Assembly: GCA_964464635.1 (NCBI GenBank)
Contig: CAYXGT010000062.1
Location: forward strand, 1 to 18,104
DNA length: 18,104 nucleotides
Origin: CAYLMG01 sp964464635
GTDB lineage: Bacteria; Planctomycetota; Phycisphaerae; Sedimentisphaerales; Anaerobacaceae
Reading direction: 5' to 3'
The notes under the pieces are model-generated. The model saw only the letters and a program-made list of their open reading frames with translations. It was not told where the DNA came from and did no database searches. The stretch's first letter is position 1. Every line of letters begins with the position of its first letter. A program made the translations under genes and the position numbers. This document shows, piece by piece, positions 7,486 through 15,517 of the stretch.

Positions 7486-10400
7486 ATGAGAGTACTAGGA
7501 ACTGCGATTGGTAATTACCTTAAAGGAATAGGTGGACAGTTTTCTGTTGAGCTGCCTGCCCAATTACATGACGAACTATGTGATCTGGTGAAAGCGTGCA
7601 ATTCTCCTCAACATCCAACTTCCGCCTTATTGGTTACCAATCAACCTGTCGCGGGCATACCGACCACTATCTGGCAAGATTTGCTTTCATGGCGCACCGG
7701 GCACAACCGCATCTTTGCTTGGGTCAGAGGAAGTGGTCAACCTGATTCATCTTTCGAAAGCGTCGTTCGTAAGTTCCTTGACGGGCAGTTCCCCGGCGGT
7801 AGTACATCGATACTACCAATCGAGGAACTAGGCAAGATGGTGCTGAAAGAGATTTGGATACGTCGCGCTATTCCTGCTAACCAAGCTCTCTTTGACAAGT
7901 TCCTCGAGGTACTCGAATGGCTCTTCGATGCAGCTAGGTACGCTTTTGAAGAGAATGGAAACGGCCCGCTAGATTCCTGGAGTGACCGGTTCTTGGTTTT
8001 CATCGCCTACTTATTAGATAAACTTGATGAGACCGTGGCCGTTTACCAGTCAACCGGAGGATTGCTTCCAGCCCACGCTTGGGAGATATTCAGGCTAGGG
8101 GGATTACCTGCTCCCGTACATATTCAAGGTGGGGCGACTCCTTTTTCGGCCGCGCCGGATCTAAACGATTTGGTCGAACAGGAAGTCGCGGTCAGTACTT
8201 GGGATAGTATTTTTAACGACTACATACTTAGTCCCGGCGGGTCTACGCTTCTCTTCACAGTGCTCGACCAGGTGCTGAGCGCACATACTACTACGCAGAA
8301 CCCGTGGTGGAACTTTAGTTGGCCAAAATCCACTTCGTCTTCTGTGACCCGGCCTGCTTTTCTGCCTGGACAAAGCGTGTTTTCGCAGGTATCGACCGCC
8401 GCATGGAGTTCAGTGACAATCGGAGACCTCGATGAGGCACTCTCTCGGTTGCGTCAGCCCATACCACTAACATTGGAGCCGGACCCACTAGTGAAGCCGT
8501 TGCTCGGCGCTCCAGAGATAATGCTACTCGCGACAAGGCAAGGGGCCGTATCCCAAGGGCATACAGCCCATAGGTGGCGCACGAGGGTTGAAATCAAAGG
8601 GCTTTTGGTCACTTACAGGGGAGAGTGGGGGCAGTTGTACGTTCAGCCCCATTCACCCGGTCAACTTCAGGCTTCTGACGCCTGGGTTGACCCAAGCAAT
8701 GTGACAATAGAAGTCACTCAGGGTAACATTCGATGCCTCAATCTTAAGCCGTCAGTAGCTTTAGGGCAACGCCTGCAAATAGCATTTGACATGGAGGTCG
8801 AGTACCCAGCGAATCGCAGTAACAATGACATTGTTGGACGATGGAATCCAGATAGACGCCTTAAACTAGCGTTTTTCCTAAAGCAGTGGACAGGGACGAG
8901 CTGGTCTGAAAATAGGCAAATCCGCGAATCCAAAGAACTACTTATTCCTTCTCCGTTTGAAGTTACACTAGTCGTAGTAGGACCCGATTCAAAGGTGTTG
9001 TTTAGCCCGGGCCGGGATGACCAATTTACAAACACGATAGTGCCCTCGCAGCCTTGGACCCCAGACACGTCTCTGGGCTTACAACTGGATGAGTGTGAAA
9101 CCTGTTTTGTTACGGCTTACGACGGTAGGCTGGATTCTGGAAGTGTCTCTTTCCTGCCCGTGGCAACACAAGTACTCGTGCAATCTACCCAACCCTTGGG
9201 ATTGACCCAGACACCAAATATCTTAGGGCATTTCAGTGGGAGTAGTTATCTGGACGATGGGGATTCGGTGGATGCCACTTCTACAACGGGGCAGTGGACC
9301 GTGGTTACTTTATCACTTACACAGCGCACCATCGGCCCTTCATCAGGGGTGGTAGCTGCTATTCGAAATCAACCTGCTGGACACGCAACGCCGAGCCAAG
9401 AATCAAAAGCTAGTTTACAGGGACAGTACCAAGAGCATATAACTAACTTCCTCAAGAAGGCATCGACTTCTTCCCCGCCAGATTCGCTTTTCCAGTTCAT
9501 CGTGCCTACCAGTTCAACTATAGCGTCGTGGCCCGAACATGACGGAACACCATCAACGAAGTTTGTCGGCAATTCCATCACGTTGCCGTGGATCGGAAAC
9601 GGTCCTAGCCAAGCTTTAACCACTTCAGCCGAATGGAAAGCTTATAACCAAGCGTTGCAGCTGGTATTACTGCAGTTGGGTTTGAACACATCCAATTCCG
9701 TATGGCTCTCGGGGCTGGATCCCTCAGCCTTGGACATTAGCACGCTGAGAAATTATCTGACTTCATTCGGCGCGTTGATAAATGCCGCCCGCCTAATTAG
9801 TCCCGAAGATGAGTTTTGGGCCAAATATCCGTTTTCTGTTTTTGTCGTCGAAGGTCAACAAGGGGCTTCCCAAGGGCGGCTATATTCCATCCTCCTATCG
9901 CCACTGCACCCAGTTAGGATCGCATGGACGTTCGCGGTGGCACGATTGGGTCGTAGTTTGGCCGGAGCCCCGGACCTAAGCCGTCGACTTCTTGGACTGC
10001 TCGAAGGTTGGAATATCCCGGCATGCGGGTTTACATTAGGACCAGGAAAGAGCTTAGTGCCTTTGGCTGCTGTTCCTTTGGATCCGGGCGACGAGCGCGA
10101 TTTCTTAGGTTGGGCCGCGTTAGCAGTCTTGGACTCCAATGGTTTGCCAGCTTTGCCTCCACTGGCAGTTGGTTTACCTCTACCATGGTCAGGACGCACG
10201 GGAATAAATGACCATACAGTGGCCAGAGCAGTGCAAGATTATCTCCAGACACATCCATACTTAACTTCAATGAGCCTGGATTTACGGAGCATTTCCCCGA
10301 GTGGGAGATCCCAGCAAGTGGACAAAACGGTTCTTTCAATTTTGGGGGCTCCTGATGGCAAGACAGCAGGGCAATTGCGCGGAGGTACGAGGGTGTGGGA

Positions 10401-13359
10401 TTCGAAACACAGGATGGGGATTCCACCATCGCGTGACGAATTAGCCATCCTGCGGTCTGATAGCCAATCGAGTAGCCCGTTTGAATGGATACAATACGAT
10501 CCGCTTCAGACCCAGCTTCCTGATGCAGATATAGCACTTATTGAAGATTCAAGTATGAATCTATCGCTCGTATCTGGTCCAAACGAGGGAGCGGTTGGGC
10601 CCATCCCGGTCAGGAGGTTCTTCCCTACCTCCATTAATTCGAGCGGCGTGGACGAGCACTTTATGATTCCTATGGGTGATGATGTTTTAGGCTTGAGTGA
10701 TTGTCTCCAACTTATTGAAAGCCACCCGAAAAATGGAATTTGCTTGATGCGCTCGAGTACAAGCACAGGAGCCTTAGGATTGAGCGGAAAGTCTCAATGG
10801 GAAATTCTGGGGACTTTCCACCTCGACCCTGTTCAGCTTTCCCAATTTGTCTCGAGTTTACCAAGTTCTCAGCCTCGAGTACTCTGGGAATGGCATCCTT
10901 CGTGGTTAAGGGAGAGAAGCCGGCAGGAGCCTGACCTAAGCAATCGACCGTATTTTGTTGTGGCCCAAGTACCTCCTTCGATATCTGCAGGGTTGTCAAA
11001 GCGGCACGGATTGGGAGCAACCCAGGTACAGGAGTTGCTGTGCGAACTTGGCCAGAAGGGGATTGGGTTGGCTTCCCTTATAGCCACGGAGGGTACACGT
11101 GAAGCTGCAGCGTTGGGCTTCTTCTACGCACTTCGCCTATTTGCTCCAGACACAGGATTTAACCAGCAAGTTGGCTGGCAAAGCAACCTTCCATGTGCAA
11201 ACCAAGGTTCCCTTGTTTATGCGGTGTTGCCGATTGATCCCTTGGCGTCTTTTATAGAGGCCTTAGCCGGGCAACGTTTTGATAAGAGAGCAGACCTGCT
11301 TTTCATTGTCGCCAGCCATGCAAAGCAGGGCACTTCTTTTTGCATCTTGCCAATAGAACTCAAGCATCATGGCACCCCCGGTAGTCCTTCAGTCTTTCCC
11401 GGCTCTACAGACCCAGAGCTCGGAAGAGCCAGGAGCCAGCTAAAAGACACGCATACCATATTGTCAGTGATGGCCAACAATCTTAATTCTCCTGCCACAG
11501 TCAGCGAAGGTTACCTATACAAAGTCGGGTTTGCGGCTTTGGTCGAATTGGCCCTGTCCCTGACACCATGCAAGGTATCAACCCAAGATAAAAGCCAAAT
11601 AATTGGTGACATTTTGCACGGAAGGATGAAAGCCGGCGTTGGCTCGCCTCTGCTGGCTTGGTTCGGTGCTGGAGCTACCGCATCTGGTGGAGCTGCCCAT
11701 TCGACTAACACTCACCAGATATCAGGGTCCACCGCTATAAGCGAGGTCTTCATTGACCCATTGAGAATACCGGGCTTGCTGTGGTCGAACTCAACACCAT
11801 CCGGCAACGAAGGTACTACCAGTGCTGCACTGAACCAAGCTATCGCCTCTTGCCTTGGGGCCTGCCAATTATCCGAAAGTATTTCACCTTCGCAAATGGA
11901 CAAGGAATTGGATGATTGGCTCCAACAATCAGGTGTGAAAGCTACGGCGATAGCAACGCTAACACCACCCCAACAGGACCAAGACAAAGGGAAAGAAGTC
12001 ACTACTGAGATTACTTCACAGGAACAACCCACGATTGTCACAGTTGAACAACCTCGTGGTGAATCACCAATACATAAAGCCGAGCAGCCTTCTGAACAAC
12101 TTCCCAAAGTTGAAACCGAAGAGAAAGAGCTAGCCAAGAAAGAGAAAGCCATTATTCCTCCCCCTTATCTCATTGGTCGAACATCGTATGGTACCCGGTG
12201 GACGATACTCGGCAAATTGTCTTCTTCTCCTGAGGATGTGGGGTTGGACCTTGATCAACCTAAAGCAGTGGGGATATTTGGCTATATGGGTACTGGGAAA
12301 AGCTACCTTCTGGGCGCCATTGCTGAGTCAGCTGTAATGGGTATCAAAGGAATAAACCTGCTGCCATCGCCGTTAGCTATAGTCATCTTCAACTACAGGC
12401 GCAATTTTCGAGAGCGGTTTGAATTATCATCCTTAGCTTTCCCGAATGAAAACCCAGATGACTTAGACAGGCTCGCTAGAGAGTTTAGGGGCAATCCCCA
12501 ACCGGTAGGCGACATCCATATACTACGCTTACCTTTCTTACCAAGTGAACTACAGGGACAACGTAATGAAGAGTATGGTGCGATTCCTTCTACAGAGTTA
12601 CTATTCCGTGCTTCTGACCTTGACATGGAAGACTGGGAACTCCTAATGGGGCAGCCAGGAGCTAATCTCGTGTATGCGCAGGCAATTCGCCAGACACTAG
12701 AAGATTTGAGCTATTCGGGCCAAGTATCCCTCCAAAACATTTCACAAAGAATAACTGGATTACCAAGTACTAGCCGTGCAGCGGCAACTTTAAGACTCGA
12801 CTTCGCTCGGCGTTATGTGTCTGAAGCAGGCGGGACGAATTTCAGGGAGTTGGTCAAGTCTGGACGGATACTGATACTGGACTTGAGAAAGCCAATGTTC
12901 GACAAATTAGATGCCATGCGGTTTTTCCTGGTGTGCGCTAACCAAGTAAGGCGCATGGAGGCACGATTCAATACCATGATAGTGTTCGATGAGGCCCACG
13001 AGTACCTCAGTGACTTGTTTGCCGAAAAGATTGATGAAGGATTGAGGTACATGCGGCATAACGGGATGACCTACGTGTTTGCTACTCAGGACGTTCGCTC
13101 AGTTCCGCAAAGCGTTTCGAGGTGGATTGGCAACAAGTTCGTGTTTGGGCTTGGGAGCAGGCAGAACGTCGAGGACATGAACCGGTTCGCACCTGAATTC
13201 CGTGACGTTGACCTCCTGAATATTGGGCGTGGTGAATGCTTGGTTTCAGCTTCTGACTCCCTGAACGGGATATTCCAACGGCCGCAGCTGATTAGGGTAC
13301 GGCCAAGAGTAACTAAACACGGCGGAACCACGAGAATATTTTCATCACCGAGCCAGTAA
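7486..13359 (+). CDS. Giant HerA/FtsK-type translocase with internal PD-(D/E)xK-like nuclease motif, DndH/DptH-like (1957 aa)
   Basis: The ATG at 7486 follows AGGGG (7474-7478), 9 bases after the previous stop. The first 780 residues are unassigned and mostly beta-rich. A SPLHPVRIAW motif lies at 805-814. Around 1262-1293 a strand with Asp1270 (ADLLFIV) and a strand ending in Glu1291-x-Lys1293 (FCILPIELKHH) match the D...ExK core of PD-(D/E)xK nucleases. A Pro/Glu/Gln/Lys-rich linker spans about 1493-1557. The C-terminal 400 residues are a HerA-type ATPase: Walker A GYMGTGKS (1599-1606), Walker B MIVFDEAHEYL (Asp1835-Glu1836) and a sensor-like YVFATQDVRSVP. HerA ATPases pump DNA as hexameric rings. 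I infer a translocating nuclease, the effector of the system, in the place of DndH. The nuclease call rests on a motif, not on alignment. Confidence 0.9.
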   Translation: MRVLGTAIGNYLKGIGGQFSVELPAQLHDELCDLVKACNSPQHPTSALLVTNQPVAGIPTTIWQDLLSWRTGHNRIFAWVRGSGQPDSSFESVVRKFLDGQFPGGSTSILPIEELGKMVLKEIWIRRAIPANQALFDKFLEVLEWLFDAARYAFEENGNGPLDSWSDRFLVFIAYLLDKLDETVAVYQSTGGLLPAHAWEIFRLGGLPAPVHIQGGATPFSAAPDLNDLVEQEVAVSTWDSIFNDYILSPGGSTLLFTVLDQVLSAHTTTQNPWWNFSWPKSTSSSVTRPAFLPGQSVFSQVSTAAWSSVTIGDLDEALSRLRQPIPLTLEPDPLVKPLLGAPEIMLLATRQGAVSQGHTAHRWRTRVEIKGLLVTYRGEWGQLYVQPHSPGQLQASDAWVDPSNVTIEVTQGNIRCLNLKPSVALGQRLQIAFDMEVEYPANRSNNDIVGRWNPDRRLKLAFFLKQWTGTSWSENRQIRESKELLIPSPFEVTLVVVGPDSKVLFSPGRDDQFTNTIVPSQPWTPDTSLGLQLDECETCFVTAYDGRLDSGSVSFLPVATQVLVQSTQPLGLTQTPNILGHFSGSSYLDDGDSVDATSTTGQWTVVTLSLTQRTIGPSSGVVAAIRNQPAGHATPSQESKASLQGQYQEHITNFLKKASTSSPPDSLFQFIVPTSSTIASWPEHDGTPSTKFVGNSITLPWIGNGPSQALTTSAEWKAYNQALQLVLLQLGLNTSNSVWLSGLDPSALDISTLRNYLTSFGALINAARLISPEDEFWAKYPFSVFVVEGQQGASQGRLYSILLSPLHPVRIAWTFAVARLGRSLAGAPDLSRRLLGLLEGWNIPACGFTLGPGKSLVPLAAVPLDPGDERDFLGWAALAVLDSNGLPALPPLAVGLPLPWSGRTGINDHTVARAVQDYLQTHPYLTSMSLDLRSISPSGRSQQVDKTVLSILGAPDGKTAGQLRGGTRVWDSKHRMGIPPSRDELAILRSDSQSSSPFEWIQYDPLQTQLPDADIALIEDSSMNLSLVSGPNEGAVGPIPVRRFFPTSINSSGVDEHFMIPMGDDVLGLSDCLQLIESHPKNGICLMRSSTSTGALGLSGKSQWEILGTFHLDPVQLSQFVSSLPSSQPRVLWEWHPSWLRERSRQEPDLSNRPYFVVAQVPPSISAGLSKRHGLGATQVQELLCELGQKGIGLASLIATEGTREAAALGFFYALRLFAPDTGFNQQVGWQSNLPCANQGSLVYAVLPIDPLASFIEALAGQRFDKRADLLFIVASHAKQGTSFCILPIELKHHGTPGSPSVFPGSTDPELGRARSQLKDTHTILSVMANNLNSPATVSEGYLYKVGFAALVELALSLTPCKVSTQDKSQIIGDILHGRMKAGVGSPLLAWFGAGATASGGAAHSTNTHQISGSTAISEVFIDPLRIPGLLWSNSTPSGNEGTTSAALNQAIASCLGACQLSESISPSQMDKELDDWLQQSGVKATAIATLTPPQQDQDKGKEVTTEITSQEQPTIVTVEQPRGESPIHKAEQPSEQLPKVETEEKELAKKEKAIIPPPYLIGRTSYGTRWTILGKLSSSPEDVGLDLDQPKAVGIFGYMGTGKSYLLGAIAESAVMGIKGINLLPSPLAIVIFNYRRNFRERFELSSLAFPNENPDDLDRLAREFRGNPQPVGDIHILRLPFLPSELQGQRNEEYGAIPSTELLFRASDLDMEDWELLMGQPGANLVYAQAIRQTLEDLSYSGQVSLQNISQRITGLPSTSRAAATLRLDFARRYVSEAGGTNFRELVKSGRILILDLRKPMFDKLDAMRFFLVCANQVRRMEARFNTMIVFDEAHEYLSDLFAEKIDEGLRYMRHNGMTYVFATQDVRSVPQSVSRWIGNKFVFGLGSRQNVEDMNRFAPEFRDVDLLNIGRGECLVSASDSLNGIFQRPQLIRVRPRVTKHGGTTRIFSSPSQ

Positions 13360-13380
13360 TAATTGACTTATTGGTGAACT

Positions 13381-14133
13381 TTGGATCAGCGTGTGAGTAA
13401 CGAAACATCCAAAAAACAAAAGAGAAGAAGGATATTTTCAACCAGCGGAAGCCAGAGTGGGGGAAAAAGTGTCTCTGCCTCAATACATCCTGAAAAGGTC
13501 AGGTTTTTCCGAGCGCATCTTCTTAAGTGGTTTAAGAAGATGGGTAGGCAGTTCCCATGGCGACTTAGAGAGTGTAATACATACCAAATAATAATAGCTG
13601 AGCTTCTCTTACAGCGGACCCGCGCTTCAGTGGTGGCTGATTTCTTCAACGATTTCATTAAGAAGTACCCGTCGTGGCAAGACCTTGCCTTCGCCGAACA
13701 AGCTGACCTGGAGGAGTTCCTAAAGCCGGTGGGCTTATGGAAGAGACGAACCGCTGCGTTGATTTCACTTGCGAGAGCCGTTGTGACGCGTGGGGGCGAA
13801 TTACCCGCTTCCCGGGAAGAACTAGAATCTTTACCAGCTATAGGTCAATATATCGCCAACGCTGTGCTAACCATGTGCCACAATAGACGCGAGCCACTCC
13901 TAGACGTTAACATGGCGCGACTTCTCGAAAGGTTTTTTGGTCCTCGTAACTTGGCTGACATCCGTTATGATAGTTATCTTCAAGAACTATCTAGAGAAGT
14001 TTTATCTCGTAGGTCCGCTAAAGAACTTAACTGGGCTATGATAGATTTCGCAGCCTTGGTTTGCACAGCTCGTAGTCCATCTCATACGTCTTGCCCATTA
14101 GCTACACAATGCAGTTTCGTGAGCCACCCATGA
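13381..14133 (+). CDS. MutY/EndoIII-superfamily DNA glycosylase, probable thymine-DNA (T:G) glycosylase (250 aa)
   Basis: The start is uncertain: TTG at 13381 or GTG at 13393, both ahead of the conserved region. The fold motifs are clear: FPWR (58-61), IIAELLLQRTRASVV (71-85, MutY-like Q-x-T loop), the helix-hairpin-helix LPAIGQYIANAVL (151-163) and catalytic Asp175 in LLDVNMARLLERFFG. Tyr157 occupies the place of the EndoIII lyase lysine, as in Mig.Mth, the T:G-mismatch glycosylase encoded beside a cytosine methyltransferase in Methanothermobacter. The C-terminal cluster motif reads C228-x6-H235-x2-C238-x5-C244, so the usual second cysteine is histidine. MutY's C-terminal MutT-like domain is absent. 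Beside a C5-methyltransferase gene, repair of T:G mismatches from 5-methylcytosine deamination is the likely role. A MutY-like adenine or other base activity is less likely. It lies 21 bases after the giant gene. Confidence 0.88.
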   Translation: MDQRVSNETSKKQKRRRIFSTSGSQSGGKSVSASIHPEKVRFFRAHLLKWFKKMGRQFPWRLRECNTYQIIIAELLLQRTRASVVADFFNDFIKKYPSWQDLAFAEQADLEEFLKPVGLWKRRTAALISLARAVVTRGGELPASREELESLPAIGQYIANAVLTMCHNRREPLLDVNMARLLERFFGPRNLADIRYDSYLQELSREVLSRRSAKELNWAMIDFAALVCTARSPSHTSCPLATQCSFVSHP

Positions 14134-14169
14134 TTGCCGAGCCCTTCATGTCTTTTGGAGACAAAATAT

Positions 14170-14196
14170 AAGGGTCTGGGGACTCCCCAAGCCCTT
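14170..14196 (+). terminator. Imperfect hairpin after the glycosylase gene, weak terminator candidate
   Basis: AAGGG-TCT-GGGGA-C-TCCCC-AAG-CCCTT folds into two stacked stems, GGGGA/TCCCC inside AAGGG/CCCTT, separated by a small internal loop. The inner loop is only one base as drawn, so the closing pair must open. No T-tract follows (GTAAGACC), so this is not a classical intrinsic terminator. Its place 37 bases after the last gene of the operon is the main support. Confidence 0.3.
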
Positions 14197-14395
14197 GTAA
14201 GACCAGAGCCATCCCTTAAGCCAGTTGTGCAAGGAGTCCCAAAAGCTTATTTTGTTATCTCATTATCCTTCTTAGCGTATTGCCAATATTTCCTTAGTCA
14301 ATATCCGGTCCACAAAGTTAGTCAGTAAAATCCGTCTAATCACACAAAAATTGCCTCCCGATTAACCTCTGATAAATATGATGCATTCAATCAGA

Positions 14396-14405
14396 CATAG
14401 CTATG
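14396..14405. promoter_or_regulatory. 10-bp palindrome at the -35 region, operator candidate
   Basis: CATAGCTATG is a perfect palindrome 18 bases upstream of the TATAAT element, where a repressor or activator dimer could sit. A 10-bp palindrome can occur by chance in AT-rich DNA, so support is weak. Confidence 0.3.
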
Positions 14406-14420
14406 CCACTCCGTATTTAA

Positions 14421-14429
14421 TGTTATAAT
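14421..14429 (+). promoter_or_regulatory. Extended -10 promoter of the phosphoribosyltransferase-DprA-HAD operon
   Basis: TGTTATAAT contains a consensus TATAAT (14424-14429) with the TG-N extension directly before it. No good -35 element lies at 16-18 bases, which is typical of extended -10 promoters and may mean an activator is needed. Transcription would start near 14436, giving a leader of about 45 bases that includes the right copy of the inverted repeat. Confidence 0.6.
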
Positions 14430-14480
14430 AGCTACAAGAAAAGATACCTTTTTCATTATTACTCCTGTCAGAGGTTAATA

Positions 14481-15476
14481 ATGTCAAGGCGAATTAGTTC
14501 GTTAGGAGATCTTAAAAAGGTTCTGCGTGATAAAGCCCTTGATTCTGCACTAGACTTCTGTGAAAAAGGTAACTATGGGGAAGCCGTCAAACTTTTCGAC
14601 TCCATCAAGGACCTATCGGGTTTTGATACAAAGATAAAACCGAAGATAAAGAGAGCCTATTATGGGCATGGTATGCAGCTCCAACACGATTGGCGATTAC
14701 AAGATGCGTTGCGTTGTTTCGTAAGGGCTAGAGAAACTGATCCAGATGATCCTGTGTTACTTTCGAGGGTAAACTTGCTGAGAGGATATCGAAGTTACAG
14801 GAAGGCTGATAACATAGGAAAATTCAGGGCTATGGTGAAGGAAGGTTTTACAAAAGGCAAATATGGAAATCACCCGAGTCCGTTCTTGGCTATTGCAGAA
14901 AATCACGGTCTCCTTGAGGAACCTAAAGAGCTTTTAATTGAAGCAAAGCACGTCACAGAATATTATAGCATAGGCATCTATCGTCGCCTTGAATTGGGTA
15001 GCCACTTGCTTAGTAATCTCATCCGCCAATTCAAATACCAAGGTAACTCTGAACTATCGATGCCATTCGCCTGGCTGCTTGCCGACTTCATCAGGTATAG
15101 GACTAGTCTGTTAAAGTACATTGACCTAATAATACCATTACCATCGAATCCAAATAATCAAACTGAAAGGGGCTTTACGCCATGCCTTTTAATAGCCAAG
15201 GAACTCAGTGGGTGTCTAGCTATCCCATACTATGAGCTATTCTTAGTAGAACCAATGGATTGCAGGTTCAGGGAAATGGGTTACGATGAAGGCAAAAAGC
15301 TTATACGATACAAGAGTGGTCAATCTCGAAATATATCAAAAGGTAGACGAATTCTAATATTAGATGATGTTGCTACTAGGGGCAGGACTCTATCGCTACA
15401 TGCTGATGTACTGACAGAAAATGGTGCGGATAGTGTTTACGCAGTGACAATAGCGAAGACTGTTCATTATAGATAG
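14481..15476 (+). CDS. ComF-like phosphoribosyltransferase with helical (TPR-like) N-terminal region (331 aa)
   Basis: The ATG at 14481 follows GAGG (14471-14474). The C-terminal half is a type I phosphoribosyltransferase fold: an acidic strand IDLIIPLPSNP (214-224), ERGFTPCLLIAKEL (229-242) resembling ComF's R-GFN-A-LA element, and the PRPP-binding loop RRILILDDVATRGRTL (289-304) with two adjacent Asp. Arg300 replaces the usual second Thr/Ser of the loop. Unlike ComF there is no N-terminal cysteine zinc finger. Residues 1-150 are helical instead, with TPR-like pairs (ALDFCEKGNYGEAVKLFDSI and MQLQHDWRLQDALRCFVRA). The next gene, 41 bases on, is DprA-like. A phosphoribosyltransferase-DprA pair is a reported anti-phage system, and ComF and DprA also act together in DNA uptake. 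A defence role is favoured by the neighbourhood. The substrate is unknown. Confidence 0.85.
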   Translation: MSRRISSLGDLKKVLRDKALDSALDFCEKGNYGEAVKLFDSIKDLSGFDTKIKPKIKRAYYGHGMQLQHDWRLQDALRCFVRARETDPDDPVLLSRVNLLRGYRSYRKADNIGKFRAMVKEGFTKGKYGNHPSPFLAIAENHGLLEEPKELLIEAKHVTEYYSIGIYRRLELGSHLLSNLIRQFKYQGNSELSMPFAWLLADFIRYRTSLLKYIDLIIPLPSNPNNQTERGFTPCLLIAKELSGCLAIPYYELFLVEPMDCRFREMGYDEGKKLIRYKSGQSRNISKGRRILILDDVATRGRTLSLHADVLTENGADSVYAVTIAKTVHYR

Positions 15477-15517
15477 ATGAAATATTGATTGCAGAGGGGA
15501 AAAGGTAAGTAACAATA

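Larger units (their letters stand above)
14361..14479. repeat. 12-bp perfect inverted repeat flanking the promoter; right copy covers the ribosome site
   Basis: ATTAACCTCTGA (14361-14372) and TCAGAGGTTAAT (14468-14479) are exact reverse complements, 95 bases apart. The right copy contains the GAGG ribosome site of the phosphoribosyltransferase gene and ends one base before its ATG (14481). The left copy is upstream of the predicted promoter. The pair could be two operator sites bound by one regulator. If a transcript begins further upstream, it could instead be an RNA stem that hides the ribosome site. Confidence 0.6.
14134..14480. other. 347-bp intergenic region between the two operons
   Basis: No convincing gene is present; a 64-codon TTG-initiated frame (14134-14328) has no ribosome site and looks like chance. 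The region holds an imperfect hairpin just after the glycosylase gene (14170-14196), a 10-bp palindrome, an extended -10 promoter for the second operon, and a 12-bp inverted repeat, each listed separately. The DNA is markedly AT-rich from about 14240 on. Confidence 0.6.

Noticed and set aside
1951..14133. BREX, DISARM or Druantia system
   Set aside because: No PglX-type adenine methyltransferase, PglZ, Lon-like protease, DrmA/B/C or DUF1998-type helicase is seen; the methyltransferase is C5 and the motor is HerA-type.
13381..14133. Ordinary housekeeping MutY
   Set aside because: The MutT-like C-terminal domain is absent, tyrosine sits at the lyase-lysine position as in Mig.Mth, and the gene lies in a methyltransferase operon.
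14134..14328. 64-codon frame after the glycosylase gene
   Set aside because: TTG start directly at the previous stop, no ribosome site, and the translation looks like noncoding AT-rich sequence with a hairpin.
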